Source: an uncultured Enterorhabdus sp.
GTDB lineage: Bacteria > Actinomycetota > Coriobacteriia > Coriobacteriales > Eggerthellaceae
NCBI GenBank assembly: GCA_947645965.1
Contig: CANSES010000044.1
Coordinates: forward strand, 1-5,949
Reading direction: 5' to 3'
Length of the DNA: 5,949 bases
The translations under genes were made by a program, and so were the position numbers. Positions 1-5,942 of the stretch are shown piece by piece (the first letter of the stretch is position 1; each line of letters opens with the position of its first letter). Under the pieces are notes generated by a model. The model did no database searches. It had not been told where the DNA came from and saw only the letters and a list, made by a program, of their open reading frames with translations.

Positions 1-665
1 TCGCCGGCGGTGAACCCCGCGAAGGCGAACAGCCCGATGGCCAGGTTCACCCCGGTCAGAAAGCCGATGGCGTCGGCGGGCGCGGGGACGAAGGCCGTAA
101 GGGGTGCGAAACCGCCCTCGCCAGCCAAAGACGCGGCCACCCCGTAGAGGCAGACCGCCATGAGGAAGGGCGCCGCCACGGTGGACAGCCAGCGCAGCCC
201 CGAGAAGCCGATCACTGCCGTGACCAGCATGAGCAGGCCCAGGCCCAAAGCGCAGGCCCATTCGGGGGCCGCGATGCCGAAGGTGGCCGCCAGCATGAGC
301 GACAGCGACGCGCCGCACACGGCCGTCTGCACACCGAACCAGCCCACGGTCACCACGCCCACGATGAGCGACACGGCCCAGCGCGCACCGCCGGCACCGA
401 GGGCCGGAGCCGCCAGCATCGCCGTGGGCGCGCCGGTGTCCGACGCCTGCATCGAGACGAAGCACATATATATGACGATGAAGCCGAAGCCCGCCAGGGT
501 GGCCAGAGCCGAGCCGCCCAGGCCCAGGCCCAGCCCCAAGGCCGCTCCCACCATCAGCGTCGGGGCGCTGAACATGCCCCCGGCGCGGATGATGGCAATG
601 GCCTTCCAATCCTTGCGGTCCGCCTCGTCGACGCACAGATCGGCGCCGAGTCCCTTCGATTCCAT
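1..665 (-). CDS. NCS1-family nucleobase/hydantoin permease, partial (C-terminus beyond window)
   Basis: This is a membrane transporter of the nucleobase-cation-symport-1 family (cytosine, purine, allantoin and hydantoin permeases), likely importing a small cyclic amide with a cation. Translation from the ATG at 665 stays open to the window edge and gives 221 residues, about half of a normal 420-470-residue permease. The start MESKGLGADL is followed by hydrophobic segments at roughly 25-50, 52-72, 97-126, 135-155, 160-182 and 200-220. The TM3 signature GWFGVQ (108-113) carries W109 and Q113, which align with Trp117 and Gln121 of the hydantoin transporter Mhp1. F213 in TM6 sits where CodB has Phe and Mhp1 has Trp. 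ATG 665 is the only standard start before the upstream in-frame stop at 717-719; GGAAAGGGG (677-685) is a plausible ribosome site with long spacing. It is transcribed divergently from the complete permease at 929, to which it is only distantly similar. A run of Leu-Gly repeats (43-50) is unusual. Family is secure; substrate is not. Confidence 0.88.
   Translation of the reverse strand, partial: MESKGLGADLCVDEADRKDWKAIAIIRAGGMFSAPTLMVGAALGLGLGLGGSALATLAGFGFIVIYMCFVSMQASDTGAPTAMLAAPALGAGGARWAVSLIVGVVTVGWFGVQTAVCGASLSLMLAATFGIAAPEWACALGLGLLMLVTAVIGFSGLRWLSTVAAPFLMAVCLYGVAASLAGEGGFAPLTAFVPAPADAIGFLTGVNLAIGLFAFAGFTAG
516..533. repeat. Triplicated hexamer GCCCAG inside the partial permease gene
   Basis: Three perfect tandem copies of GCCCAG (516-521, 522-527, 528-533) are followed by a degenerate fourth (CCCCAA, 534-539). 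On the coding strand this gives alternating CTG/GGC codons, the Leu-Gly run near residues 43-50 in or next to the first membrane helix. Copy-number change would keep the reading frame and add or remove Leu-Gly pairs. It may be no more than codon bias in a hydrophobic stretch. Confidence 0.6.
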
Positions 666-676
666 GGCGGGCGTAT

Positions 677-685
677 CCCCTTTCC
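677..685 (-). promoter_or_regulatory. Probable ribosome binding site of the partial permease
   Basis: The minus strand reads GGAAAGGGG, 11 nt upstream of ATG 665. It is a moderate, rather distant match to the Shine-Dalgarno core, but it is the only purine-rich stretch near the only usable start codon. Confidence 0.45.
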
Positions 686-695
686 AACTTCTCGC

Positions 696-713
696 GCGCC
701 GTCCCCACGGCGC
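696..713 (-). promoter_or_regulatory. GC-rich hairpin in the leader of the leftward permease
   Basis: GCGCCGT (696-702) and ACGGCGC (707-713) form a perfect 7-bp inverted repeat around a 4-nt loop. It lies 30-48 nt upstream of ATG 665, between a candidate promoter at 729-737 and the ribosome site at 677-685, so in the mRNA it would be a leader stem-loop. No run of T follows on the minus strand, so it does not look like an intrinsic terminator. A regulatory role is inference. Confidence 0.35.
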
Positions 714-728
714 AATTCAAACCCTGCC

Positions 729-737
729 AGCATACCA
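729..737 (-). promoter_or_regulatory. Candidate extended -10 promoter for the leftward permease
   Basis: The minus strand reads TGGTATGCT, a TGnTATnnT extended -10 pattern. Transcription would start near 722 and give a leader of about 57 nt that includes the hairpin at 696-713. No convincing -35 box is visible, so this is a weak call. Confidence 0.3.
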
Positions 738-791
738 TCGTCACCCCGAGGCCGCCGTTTAGCGACGGGCAGAACCAGGCAGACGGATTCC

Positions 792-805
792 TTTCCCATT
801 GGAAA
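792..805. promoter_or_regulatory. Inverted repeat TTTCC-CATT-GGAAA, candidate operator
   Basis: A perfect 5-bp dyad with a 4-nt spacer lies between the two divergent permeases, 22 bp upstream of the TATAAT at 828-833 and overlapping the region where a -35 box would sit. This position suits an activator or repressor site. Five base pairs can occur by chance, so the call is tentative. Confidence 0.3.
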
Positions 806-827
806 CACAAATGATAAGCGGGCAAGA

Positions 828-833
828 TATAAT
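828..833 (+). promoter_or_regulatory. -10 box (TATAAT) for the rightward permease
   Basis: A perfect consensus TATAAT stands in a locally AT-rich patch of a GC-rich window, 96 bp upstream of ATG 929. Transcription would start near 840, giving a leader of about 90 nt. No good -35 hexamer is found at 16-18 bp spacing; the best match, TTGGAA at 799-804, is 23 bp away. The promoter may therefore depend on an activator. Confidence 0.5.
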
Positions 834-840
834 TTCTCCA

Positions 841-857
841 TTCTGCATTCAGCAGAA
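841..857. promoter_or_regulatory. Inverted repeat TTCTGC-ATTCA-GCAGAA near the predicted start of transcription
   Basis: A perfect 6-bp dyad with a 5-nt spacer sits 7 bp downstream of the TATAAT box, right at the expected transcription start. A protein bound here would block the promoter, so it is a candidate repressor operator; it could also fold as a small hairpin at the 5' end of the mRNA. Regulator identity unknown. Confidence 0.4.
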
Positions 858-915
858 GTACACGTATCGGGGGCGCCGACCGACGGGGAAAGACGACGCG
901 CCGCCGCTTTGAGAG

Positions 916-922
916 AGAAGGA
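916..922 (+). promoter_or_regulatory. Ribosome binding site that decides the start of the rightward permease
   Basis: AGAAGGA ends 6 nt before ATG 929. A longer in-frame reading could begin at TTG 923, but that codon directly abuts the Shine-Dalgarno site, so ATG 929 is the better start. Confidence 0.75.
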
Positions 923-928
923 TTGCCT

Positions 929-2332
929 ATGACAACTGAAAAGCAATTCGAAGAGGCCGCCGAGGCCGAGAACCGCGACATCGACTACTCGCTGTCGCGC
1001 GTTCCCGCCAGCGCCAAGCAGCCGTTCTGGCGCATCCTCTTCATCCGTATCGGCGCCATCTGCTGCGTGTCCCAGCTGATGCTGGGCGCCGCCCTCGGCT
1101 ACGGCATGACGTTCTTCGACGCCTTCGTCTGCACCATGCTCGGCTCGGTGCTGCTGCAGGTCGTCAGCTGGGCGCTCGGTACCGCCGCGGCCCGCGAGGG
1201 CCTGTCCACCAGCCTTCTTTCCCGCTGGTGCGGCCTGGGCAAGGGCGGTTCGGCCCTGTTCGGCGGCGTGGTCGCCATCTCCATGGTCGGCTGGTTCGGC
1301 GTGCAGAACTCGGTGTTCGGCCAGGGCATGGCCTCCATCGTGCCCTTCACCGACTTCCTCGGCACCGAGGAGATCATTCCCGGCGTGACCGGCGAGTACA
1401 TCCTGTGGGCCATCATCACGGGCCTGTCCATCACCCTGCTCGTGGTATTCGGCATCAAGGCCATCGCGAACTTCGCCACCATCTTCGTGCCGCTGTTCGT
1501 CATCGTGGTCATCGTGGCCGCCGCCATCGTGCTGCAGGGCCACTCCATCGGCGAGCTCATCGTCGCGGCTCCTCCGGGACCGGCCCTGTCCATCGGCGCG
1601 GGCACGACCATGGTCGCCGGCGGCTTTATCGCCGGTGCCATCTGCACCCCCGACTACGCCCGCTTCCTGAAGAACGGCAACCAGGTGTTCTGGATGACGC
1701 TCATCGGCACCTTCCTGGGCGAGCTGGGCATGAACCTGTTGGCCGTGCTGCTGGCCAACGCCATGGGCACCGAGAACGTCGTGGACATCATGATGGGCAC
1801 CTCCGGCATCATCGGCGTGATCATCGTGGTCGCCTCCACCGTGAAGCTGAACGACATCAACCTGTACTCGTCCAGCCTCGGTTTGGCCACCATGATCAAC
1901 GCGCTGTTCAACAAGGTGTTCAGCCGCAACGCCCTGGTGTGGGCCCTCGGCATCGTGGGCACCGTGCTGTCGGTGGTGGGCATCATCAACTACTTCACGA
2001 GCTTCCTCACCCTGCTCGGCGTGGCCATCCCGCCCGTGGCCGGCATCATGGTGGTGGACTACTTCTTCCTGCGCCGCAGCCATGCGGTGCTGGAGGAGAC
2101 CCGCGAGGCGGGCACCCTGCCCCGCCGCGTGGAGAACTGGAACCCCATCACCATCGTCTGCTGGCTCGTGGGCTTCGGCATCGGCGAGGTGTCCAGCATC
2201 TACGCCATCGGCATCCCGGGCCTGAACTCGCTCATCCTGGCGGGTCTGCTGTACTGGGTCGTCATGGTGGTAGCCGCCCGCGTCAAGGGCGTGCAGAACA
2301 TCACCTTCAAGGAGACCGACGAGGTGTTGTAA
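929..2332 (+). CDS. CodB-like NCS1 permease (cytosine/purine/hydantoin family)
   Basis: This is a complete 467-residue inner-membrane transporter of the NCS1 family, expected to import a nucleobase-like or hydantoin-like ring with a cation. A charged cytoplasmic N-tail (1-35) precedes about twelve hydrophobic segments running from about 38 to 450. Family signatures are GWFGVQ (121-126), TPDYARF (240-246), NDINLYSSSLGL (308-319) and the VVDYFFLRR end of TM10 (375-383). W122 and Q126 match Mhp1 Trp117 and Gln121. F233, nine residues before D242, falls at Mhp1 Trp220, where CodB has Phe; together with the NLYSSS motif this favours a CodB-type substrate. It is slightly longer than E. coli CodB (419). 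It is divergent from the partial permease, which shares the fold but little sequence, and convergent with the catabolic operon on the other strand, with which it shares a terminator. The likely role is substrate uptake for that operon. Exact substrate unknown. Confidence 0.93.
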   Translation: MTTEKQFEEAAEAENRDIDYSLSRVPASAKQPFWRILFIRIGAICCVSQLMLGAALGYGMTFFDAFVCTMLGSVLLQVVSWALGTAAAREGLSTSLLSRWCGLGKGGSALFGGVVAISMVGWFGVQNSVFGQGMASIVPFTDFLGTEEIIPGVTGEYILWAIITGLSITLLVVFGIKAIANFATIFVPLFVIVVIVAAAIVLQGHSIGELIVAAPPGPALSIGAGTTMVAGGFIAGAICTPDYARFLKNGNQVFWMTLIGTFLGELGMNLLAVLLANAMGTENVVDIMMGTSGIIGVIIVVASTVKLNDINLYSSSLGLATMINALFNKVFSRNALVWALGIVGTVLSVVGIINYFTSFLTLLGVAIPPVAGIMVVDYFFLRRSHAVLEETREAGTLPRRVENWNPITIVCWLVGFGIGEVSSIYAIGIPGLNSLILAGLLYWVVMVVAARVKGVQNITFKETDEVL

Positions 2333-2353
2333 GCCGCAGCGCACTGCGCACGC

Positions 2354-2390
2354 AAAGGGGGCCGGAAACATTTCCGGCCCCCTTTCTTTA
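2354..2390 (+). terminator. Intrinsic terminator between convergent genes
   Basis: AAAGGGGGCCGGAAA (2354-2368) and TTTCCGGCCCCCTTT (2371-2385) are perfect reverse complements of 15 bp around CA, followed by CTTTA. It begins 22 bp after the permease stop. The T-rich tail is better on the plus strand (TTTCTTTA) than on the minus strand (TTTGCG), so it mainly ends the permease transcript, but it lies 37 bp past the end of the leftward operon and probably stops that too. Confidence 0.9.
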
Positions 2391-2421
2391 TGGGATGGAG
2401 CAGGGAAGCGAACCGCGCCGC

Positions 2422-3255
2422 CTAGGGCAGCAGCACGTCGTCGTAGAGCTCGGGACGACGGTCGCGCAGGTAGGGCGGGTAGCGGCCGTCCATGCGGCCC
2501 GCGGCCACGTCCGCCAGGTCGATGTCGGCGACAAGCACGCCCTCGCCCTCCCCTTCCAGCTCGGCGATGATGTGGCCGCGCGGATTGCTCACGTAGGAAT
2601 GGCCCGGCATCACCAGGTCCTCCTCAATGCCGTAGCGGTTCACGCAGGCCGTGTACACCGTGTTCTCCAGGGCGCGGGAGGGGCCGTTCAGATACCAGCC
2701 ATCCATGTCCTCCTTGCACCAGGCGGCCAAGCACAGCACCAGATCGCAGCCCTTCAGGGCCAGCATGCGGGCCGTCTCCGGGAAGCCCATGTCGTAGCAG
2801 ATCATGACGCCCACACGGCCGAAGTCGGTGTCGAACACGCCGCCGCCGTTGCCGCCGCGGAAGTAGAAGCGCTCAAGCGCCCACAGGTGCTGCTTGTCGT
2901 AGGTGCCCAGCAGGTTGCCCTCCCGATCGATGAACACCGAGCTGTTGTAGGGCACGGCGGTCAGCTCGTGGGTGAGGGCCACGCCGGCGGCCACGTAGCA
3001 CCCGCCGGCCCGGGCCGCCTCCTGCAGGGCGCGCACCGTGGGACCGTCCACCGGCTCCACCAGATCGCCCAGGATGGGACCGATGGCGTTCAGCTGGTAG
3101 CCCGTGGAGAACAGCTCGGGCAGCAGCACCAGATCGGCGCCGGCCTCGGCGGCCTCGGCGATCATCTGGCAGGCGCGCTCGGTGTTCTTGGCGGTGTTGC
3201 CCAACTCGGCCTCGAACTGGATGAGGGCGAGCCGCACCGGACGAGATTCAGTCAT
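2422..3255 (-). CDS. Nitrilase-superfamily carbon-nitrogen hydrolase
   Basis: This cytoplasmic amidohydrolase of 277 residues cleaves a non-peptide C-N bond of an amide, carbamoyl compound or similar. It is a complete single-domain enzyme with the Glu-Lys-Cys triad: E47 in LLPELFSTGY, K121 in YDKQHLW and C153 in MICYDMGFPE. E128, seven residues after the lysine, is the usual second glutamate. The stretch RALENTVYTACVNRYG (194-209) is also typical. ATG 3255 has the site AAGGAG (3261-3266) five bases upstream and follows the HyuA-like gene by 9 bp, so it is the last gene of the operon. The context suggests it hydrolyses a linear ureide or amide released by ring opening. The Lys-Cys gap of 32 residues is shorter than in N-carbamoyl-D-amino-acid amidohydrolase (Lys127/Cys172, from memory), so I do not assign that activity. 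Alternatives are a beta-ureidopropionase-like, N-carbamoylputrescine-amidase-like or omega-amidase-like enzyme. Family certain, substrate open. Confidence 0.93.
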   Translation of the reverse strand: MTESRPVRLALIQFEAELGNTAKNTERACQMIAEAAEAGADLVLLPELFSTGYQLNAIGPILGDLVEPVDGPTVRALQEAARAGGCYVAAGVALTHELTAVPYNSSVFIDREGNLLGTYDKQHLWALERFYFRGGNGGGVFDTDFGRVGVMICYDMGFPETARMLALKGCDLVLCLAAWCKEDMDGWYLNGPSRALENTVYTACVNRYGIEEDLVMPGHSYVSNPRGHIIAELEGEGEGVLVADIDLADVAAGRMDGRYPPYLRDRRPELYDDVLLP

Positions 3256-3260
3256 AGGGT

Positions 3261-3266
3261 CTCCTT
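3261..3266 (-). promoter_or_regulatory. Ribosome binding site overlapping the upstream stop codon
   Basis: The minus strand reads TAAGGAGACCCTATG. The TAA (3265-3267) ends the HyuA-like gene, and its last two bases begin the AAGGAG site of the hydrolase gene. Ribosomes finishing the first gene sit on the start site of the next, which suggests coupled translation. Confidence 0.8.
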
Positions 3267-4845
3267 ACAGCATCAAATCGCCCACGGCCTTCACGCGGAT
3301 GCACAGGGCATCGCCGAGGTAGGCCATGGGAATGTCCTCAACTTCGATCACTTCCACCGTGGCCGGATCGGCGCCGGCGGCGATGGCCTCGTCGCAGGCG
3401 CGGCGCTTCGACTCCTCAATGGCCTGGGCGCGCGGGGTCTCGGACAGCGAGAACACCTTGGCGATCTGGCCCGACACCTGGGCGATAGCGCTGCCGATGG
3501 CGTTGGCCACGCCGAAATGCGGCGGACGCAGCACCGCGCTCGCCCCTTCCAGGGTCTCGGGCGCCAAGATGGAGCCGCCGCCCACGAGCACCACCTTCAC
3601 GTCGCCGGCCGAGGTCTTCATGGCGTCCACGGCGTCCTCGATGATGCGGACGATCTCGGCGTAGCCGCGCTCCACCAGATCGCCGTCGAGCGAGGCCACG
3701 AGCGCCGCGTCGCCCACCTCGGGCGCCAGCCCCCGGGCTACCACGATGTCGGTGGCCGTGACCACGTCGCCGCCGAACACGAGCGCGTCGCGGGTCACGC
3801 GGTAGCCCACGGAATCGGGGCCCACGGTGACCGAGCCGTCCTCGGCGCGGCGCACGATGGAGCCGCCGCCGAGTCCCACGCTCACCAGGTCGGGCATACG
3901 GAAGTTCGTGCGCACATCACCGATCTCCACGGCCACCATGGACTCGCGGGGGAAGCCATGGGACAGCACGCCCACGTCCGTGGTGGTGCCGCCGATGTCC
4001 ACGACGATGGCGTCCTTCTCCTGGGTGAGGAACGACGCCCCGCGGATGGAGTTGGTGGGACCGCAGGCGATGGTGAAGATGGGGTAGCGCTTGGCGTAGT
4101 CCACCGACATGAGGGTGCCGTCGTTCTGGCCGAGGTACACGGCCACGTCCACGATGCCCTCCGCGGCGAGCGCCTCCTCGAAGCTGTCGGCCGTGGTGCG
4201 GGCCACGTCCACCAGGGCGGCGTTCAGGATGGAGGCGTTCTCGCGCTCCAAGAAGCCCAGCGAGCCGATCTCGGAGGACACCGAGATGGGGAAATCCTCG
4301 CCGAGCTCGGCGCGCAGCACCTCCACGGCGCGGCGCTCGTGGGCATCGGACACCGGTGAGAACACGCTCGTGACCGCCACAGACTCGAAGCCCTCCTCGC
4401 GCACCACGCGGGCCACCTCGCGGATCTCGTCCTCAATGAGGGCGCTGATCTCGCGGCCGTCGAACTCGTGGCCGCCGTGCACCAGAAAGTCGCGCACGCG
4501 CATGGCGCTCTTCAGTTCCTCGGGCCAGTCGGCCATGCAGCTGATGGCCGTGGTGGCCGGGGCCCCAATGCGCAGGGCGGCCACCTTGTTCAGGCGGCGG
4601 CGCTCCACGATGGCGTTGGTGCAGTGGGTGGTGCCCAGCATGGCGAAGCCGATGTTGGCCGCCGCTTCGGGCCCGATCTGGGAAACCACCTCGTGCATGG
4701 CGGCCTTGATGCCGCTCATGACGTCCTCGGTGGTGGGGCTCTTCGTAGAGGCGACCAGGTTCAGGTCGCCGTCGATGATCACGGCGTCGGTGTTGGTGCC
4801 GCCCACATCGATGCCCAAGCGCCAGGTGCGCTTCTCCTCTGCCAT
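3265..4845 (-). CDS. Short hydantoinase/oxoprolinase-A family protein (HyuA-like, ASKHA ATPase fold)
   Basis: This 526-residue cytoplasmic protein belongs to the hydantoinase/5-oxoprolinase A family, whose members use ATP to open a cyclic amide, probably through a phosphorylated intermediate. The N-terminal Hydant_A_N part begins with the phosphate-binding loop GIDVGGTNTDAV (11-22), then GTTHCTNAIVERR (71-83). The hydantoinase_A core has VDIGGTTTDVGVL (282-294), GLGGGSI (324-330) and the adenosine-motif-like VLVGGGSILAPE (419-430). The reading frame runs upstream to 5067, but that part is out-of-frame DUF917 sequence; ATG 4845 has a perfect AAGGAGG six bases away and places the GIDVGG loop correctly. 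At 526 residues it is shorter than classical HyuA (about 690) and lacks most of the C-terminal region. No HyuB partner is present here. It overlaps the DUF917 gene by one base and probably works with that protein. Substrate unknown; ATP use is inferred from the motifs. Confidence 0.92.
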   Translation of the reverse strand: MAEEKRTWRLGIDVGGTNTDAVIIDGDLNLVASTKSPTTEDVMSGIKAAMHEVVSQIGPEAAANIGFAMLGTTHCTNAIVERRRLNKVAALRIGAPATTAISCMADWPEELKSAMRVRDFLVHGGHEFDGREISALIEDEIREVARVVREEGFESVAVTSVFSPVSDAHERRAVEVLRAELGEDFPISVSSEIGSLGFLERENASILNAALVDVARTTADSFEEALAAEGIVDVAVYLGQNDGTLMSVDYAKRYPIFTIACGPTNSIRGASFLTQEKDAIVVDIGGTTTDVGVLSHGFPRESMVAVEIGDVRTNFRMPDLVSVGLGGGSIVRRAEDGSVTVGPDSVGYRVTRDALVFGGDVVTATDIVVARGLAPEVGDAALVASLDGDLVERGYAEIVRIIEDAVDAMKTSAGDVKVVLVGGGSILAPETLEGASAVLRPPHFGVANAIGSAIAQVSGQIAKVFSLSETPRAQAIEESKRRACDEAIAAGADPATVEVIEVEDIPMAYLGDALCIRVKAVGDLML

Positions 4846-5942
4846 TATCGGCCTCCTTCCGTCGCCGCCAGTTCCTCGACGGGCACGTAGTCCAAGTCGT
4901 AGCCGAAGGCGCGCGGCCCCACGACCGCCAGGCCCTCCGGGGTGCGCCACTGATCGTCGCAGGGCATGCCCACCACCACGATGCGGGCGCCGTACTTCAA
5001 TCCCTCGGTGGTCACCGGCGTGCCGGATTCCATATCCAGGGACATGATGAGGTCCGGCGAGGTGCACAGGGCCTTCCCGTCGGCCCGGGCGATGATGTTC
5101 TCGTTCTGGAACTCGATGACCAGCTCACGGCCCTTGTCGTCATCGAGCCCGGCCACCACGGCGCGGCCACGCACGAACATGCCGTCGGTGTTGCGCTCCA
5201 CATCGACCACCTTGCCCTTGAACAGGCGGTGTCCGCGGGTGACCTCCAGCACGGCGGCGATGGGGTCGGCGTGGTTCTCGCGGGCCTCGCGCAGGGTGCG
5301 GCCGATCTTCTCGCACAGCGTGGGCGTGCCGGGAATGGCGAAGTCCTTCAGCTGGCGGCCGGTGCACATGTAGGAGGCCAGGATGGTGTAGCCGCCCATG
5401 ACCGAGGTGGCCTGGCGGGCGATGCGCTCGAGCCAGCGGTCGTCGATGGCGCGCACGGTGACGGTGTTGCCCTTCTCGTCGGCGAGCACAGCCGGCTGGC
5501 CCTTCACGCCGTTGATGCCGAGGGTGGTCATCTGCAGCTCGGGGAAGGCGCGACCCATCAGATCGCAGTCCACCACGGGAATGCGGCGGGTGGCGCCAAG
5601 GATGAACGGGATGGTGGAGTTCACGCCGCCGGCCTCCACGGCGTAGATGGCGTAGGGCTCCACGCCCAATTCCTTCACCATCTCGTCGTAGGTGGCCATG
5701 GGCTCCAGGCCGCTGCAGATCTTCTCTACCATAATAGTGGGGGCGCCCATCATCTGGGACACCACCACGACGGCATCGTCAGGCACCTCGTCCGGCGTGA
5801 TCAGTTCCACGTCGCCGTACTTGCGAATGGCCTCGATGGCCATGAGCTTGCCCACGTACGGGTCTCCCCCGCCGCCGGCGCCCAGCACCGTGGCGCCCAG
5901 GGCCATATCCTCGATTTCATCGACTCCGATAAAGCGTCTCAT
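4845..5942 (-). CDS. DUF917 family protein (S-methyl-thiohydantoin-desulfurase-like)
   Basis: This complete 365-residue cytoplasmic protein belongs to the DUF917 family, which Pfam, to my memory, now names after an S-methyl thiohydantoin desulfurase. Most members are uncharacterised. Recognisable parts are the glycine-rich GATVLGAGGGGDPY (16-29), EAGGVNS (104-110), VDCDLMGRAFPELQM (124-138), FKGKVVDVER (241-250), FQNENIIA (278-285) and the C-terminal region PCDDQWRTPEGLAVVGPRAF (327-346) leading into YDLDYVPVEEL. No signal peptide or membrane segment is seen. D125, C126, D127 and C328 are polar residues that could bind metal or act in catalysis, but that is speculation. The length is normal for the family, which supports ATG 5942 as the start; its ribosome site lies outside the window, so an upstream start cannot be excluded. 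It is the first gene of the operon visible here and overlaps the HyuA-like gene by one base, the pairing expected for this family. The operon may begin further right. Confidence 0.9.
   Translation of the reverse strand: MRRFIGVDEIEDMALGATVLGAGGGGDPYVGKLMAIEAIRKYGDVELITPDEVPDDAVVVVSQMMGAPTIMVEKICSGLEPMATYDEMVKELGVEPYAIYAVEAGGVNSTIPFILGATRRIPVVDCDLMGRAFPELQMTTLGINGVKGQPAVLADEKGNTVTVRAIDDRWLERIARQATSVMGGYTILASYMCTGRQLKDFAIPGTPTLCEKIGRTLREARENHADPIAAVLEVTRGHRLFKGKVVDVERNTDGMFVRGRAVVAGLDDDKGRELVIEFQNENIIARADGKALCTSPDLIMSLDMESGTPVTTEGLKYGARIVVVGMPCDDQWRTPEGLAVVGPRAFGYDLDYVPVEELAATEGGR
4852..4858 (-). promoter_or_regulatory. Ribosome binding site of the HyuA-like gene, inside the DUF917 gene
   Basis: A perfect AAGGAGG lies six bases upstream of ATG 4845, within the last codons of the DUF917 gene (Glu-Gly-Gly-Arg-stop). 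The stop and start share one base (TAATG). This fixes the HyuA-like start and points to translational coupling and balanced amounts of the two proteins. Confidence 0.88.

Noticed and set aside
160..762. Plus-strand open frame of 200 codons at the left end
   Set aside because: Its opposite strand encodes a clear NCS1 permease with the GWFGVQ motif; the plus frame is Pro/Ala-rich and has no domain.
666..928. Possible riboswitch, CRISPR, tRNA or insertion-sequence remains in the intergenic region
   Set aside because: I found no tRNA-like cloverleaf, no regularly spaced repeats, no terminal inverted repeats with duplications and no recognisable riboswitch core; only short dyads and promoter-like elements.
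554..2371. Long minus-strand open frame (605 codons) opposite the rightward permease
   Set aside because: It is rich in His, Asp, Gly, Ala and Gln with no recognisable domain, runs antisense to a clear NCS1 permease and across its promoter, and is the usual mirror frame of a high-GC gene.
1228..4359. Very long plus-strand open frame (1043 codons)
   Set aside because: It crosses the permease in another frame, the terminator and two antisense genes; its composition (His, Arg, Gly, Ala repeats) is that of a GC-bias shadow, with no domain and no ribosome site.
4109..5047. Plus-strand open frame of 312 codons opposite the HyuA-like and DUF917 genes
   Set aside because: Ser/Arg/Thr-rich low-complexity translation, antisense to two well-recognised families; a shadow frame.
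4846..5067. N-terminal extension of the HyuA-like protein to 5067
   Set aside because: The extra 74 residues are Arg/Gly-rich out-of-frame DUF917 sequence; ATG 4845 has a perfect ribosome site and gives the family's normal N-terminus.
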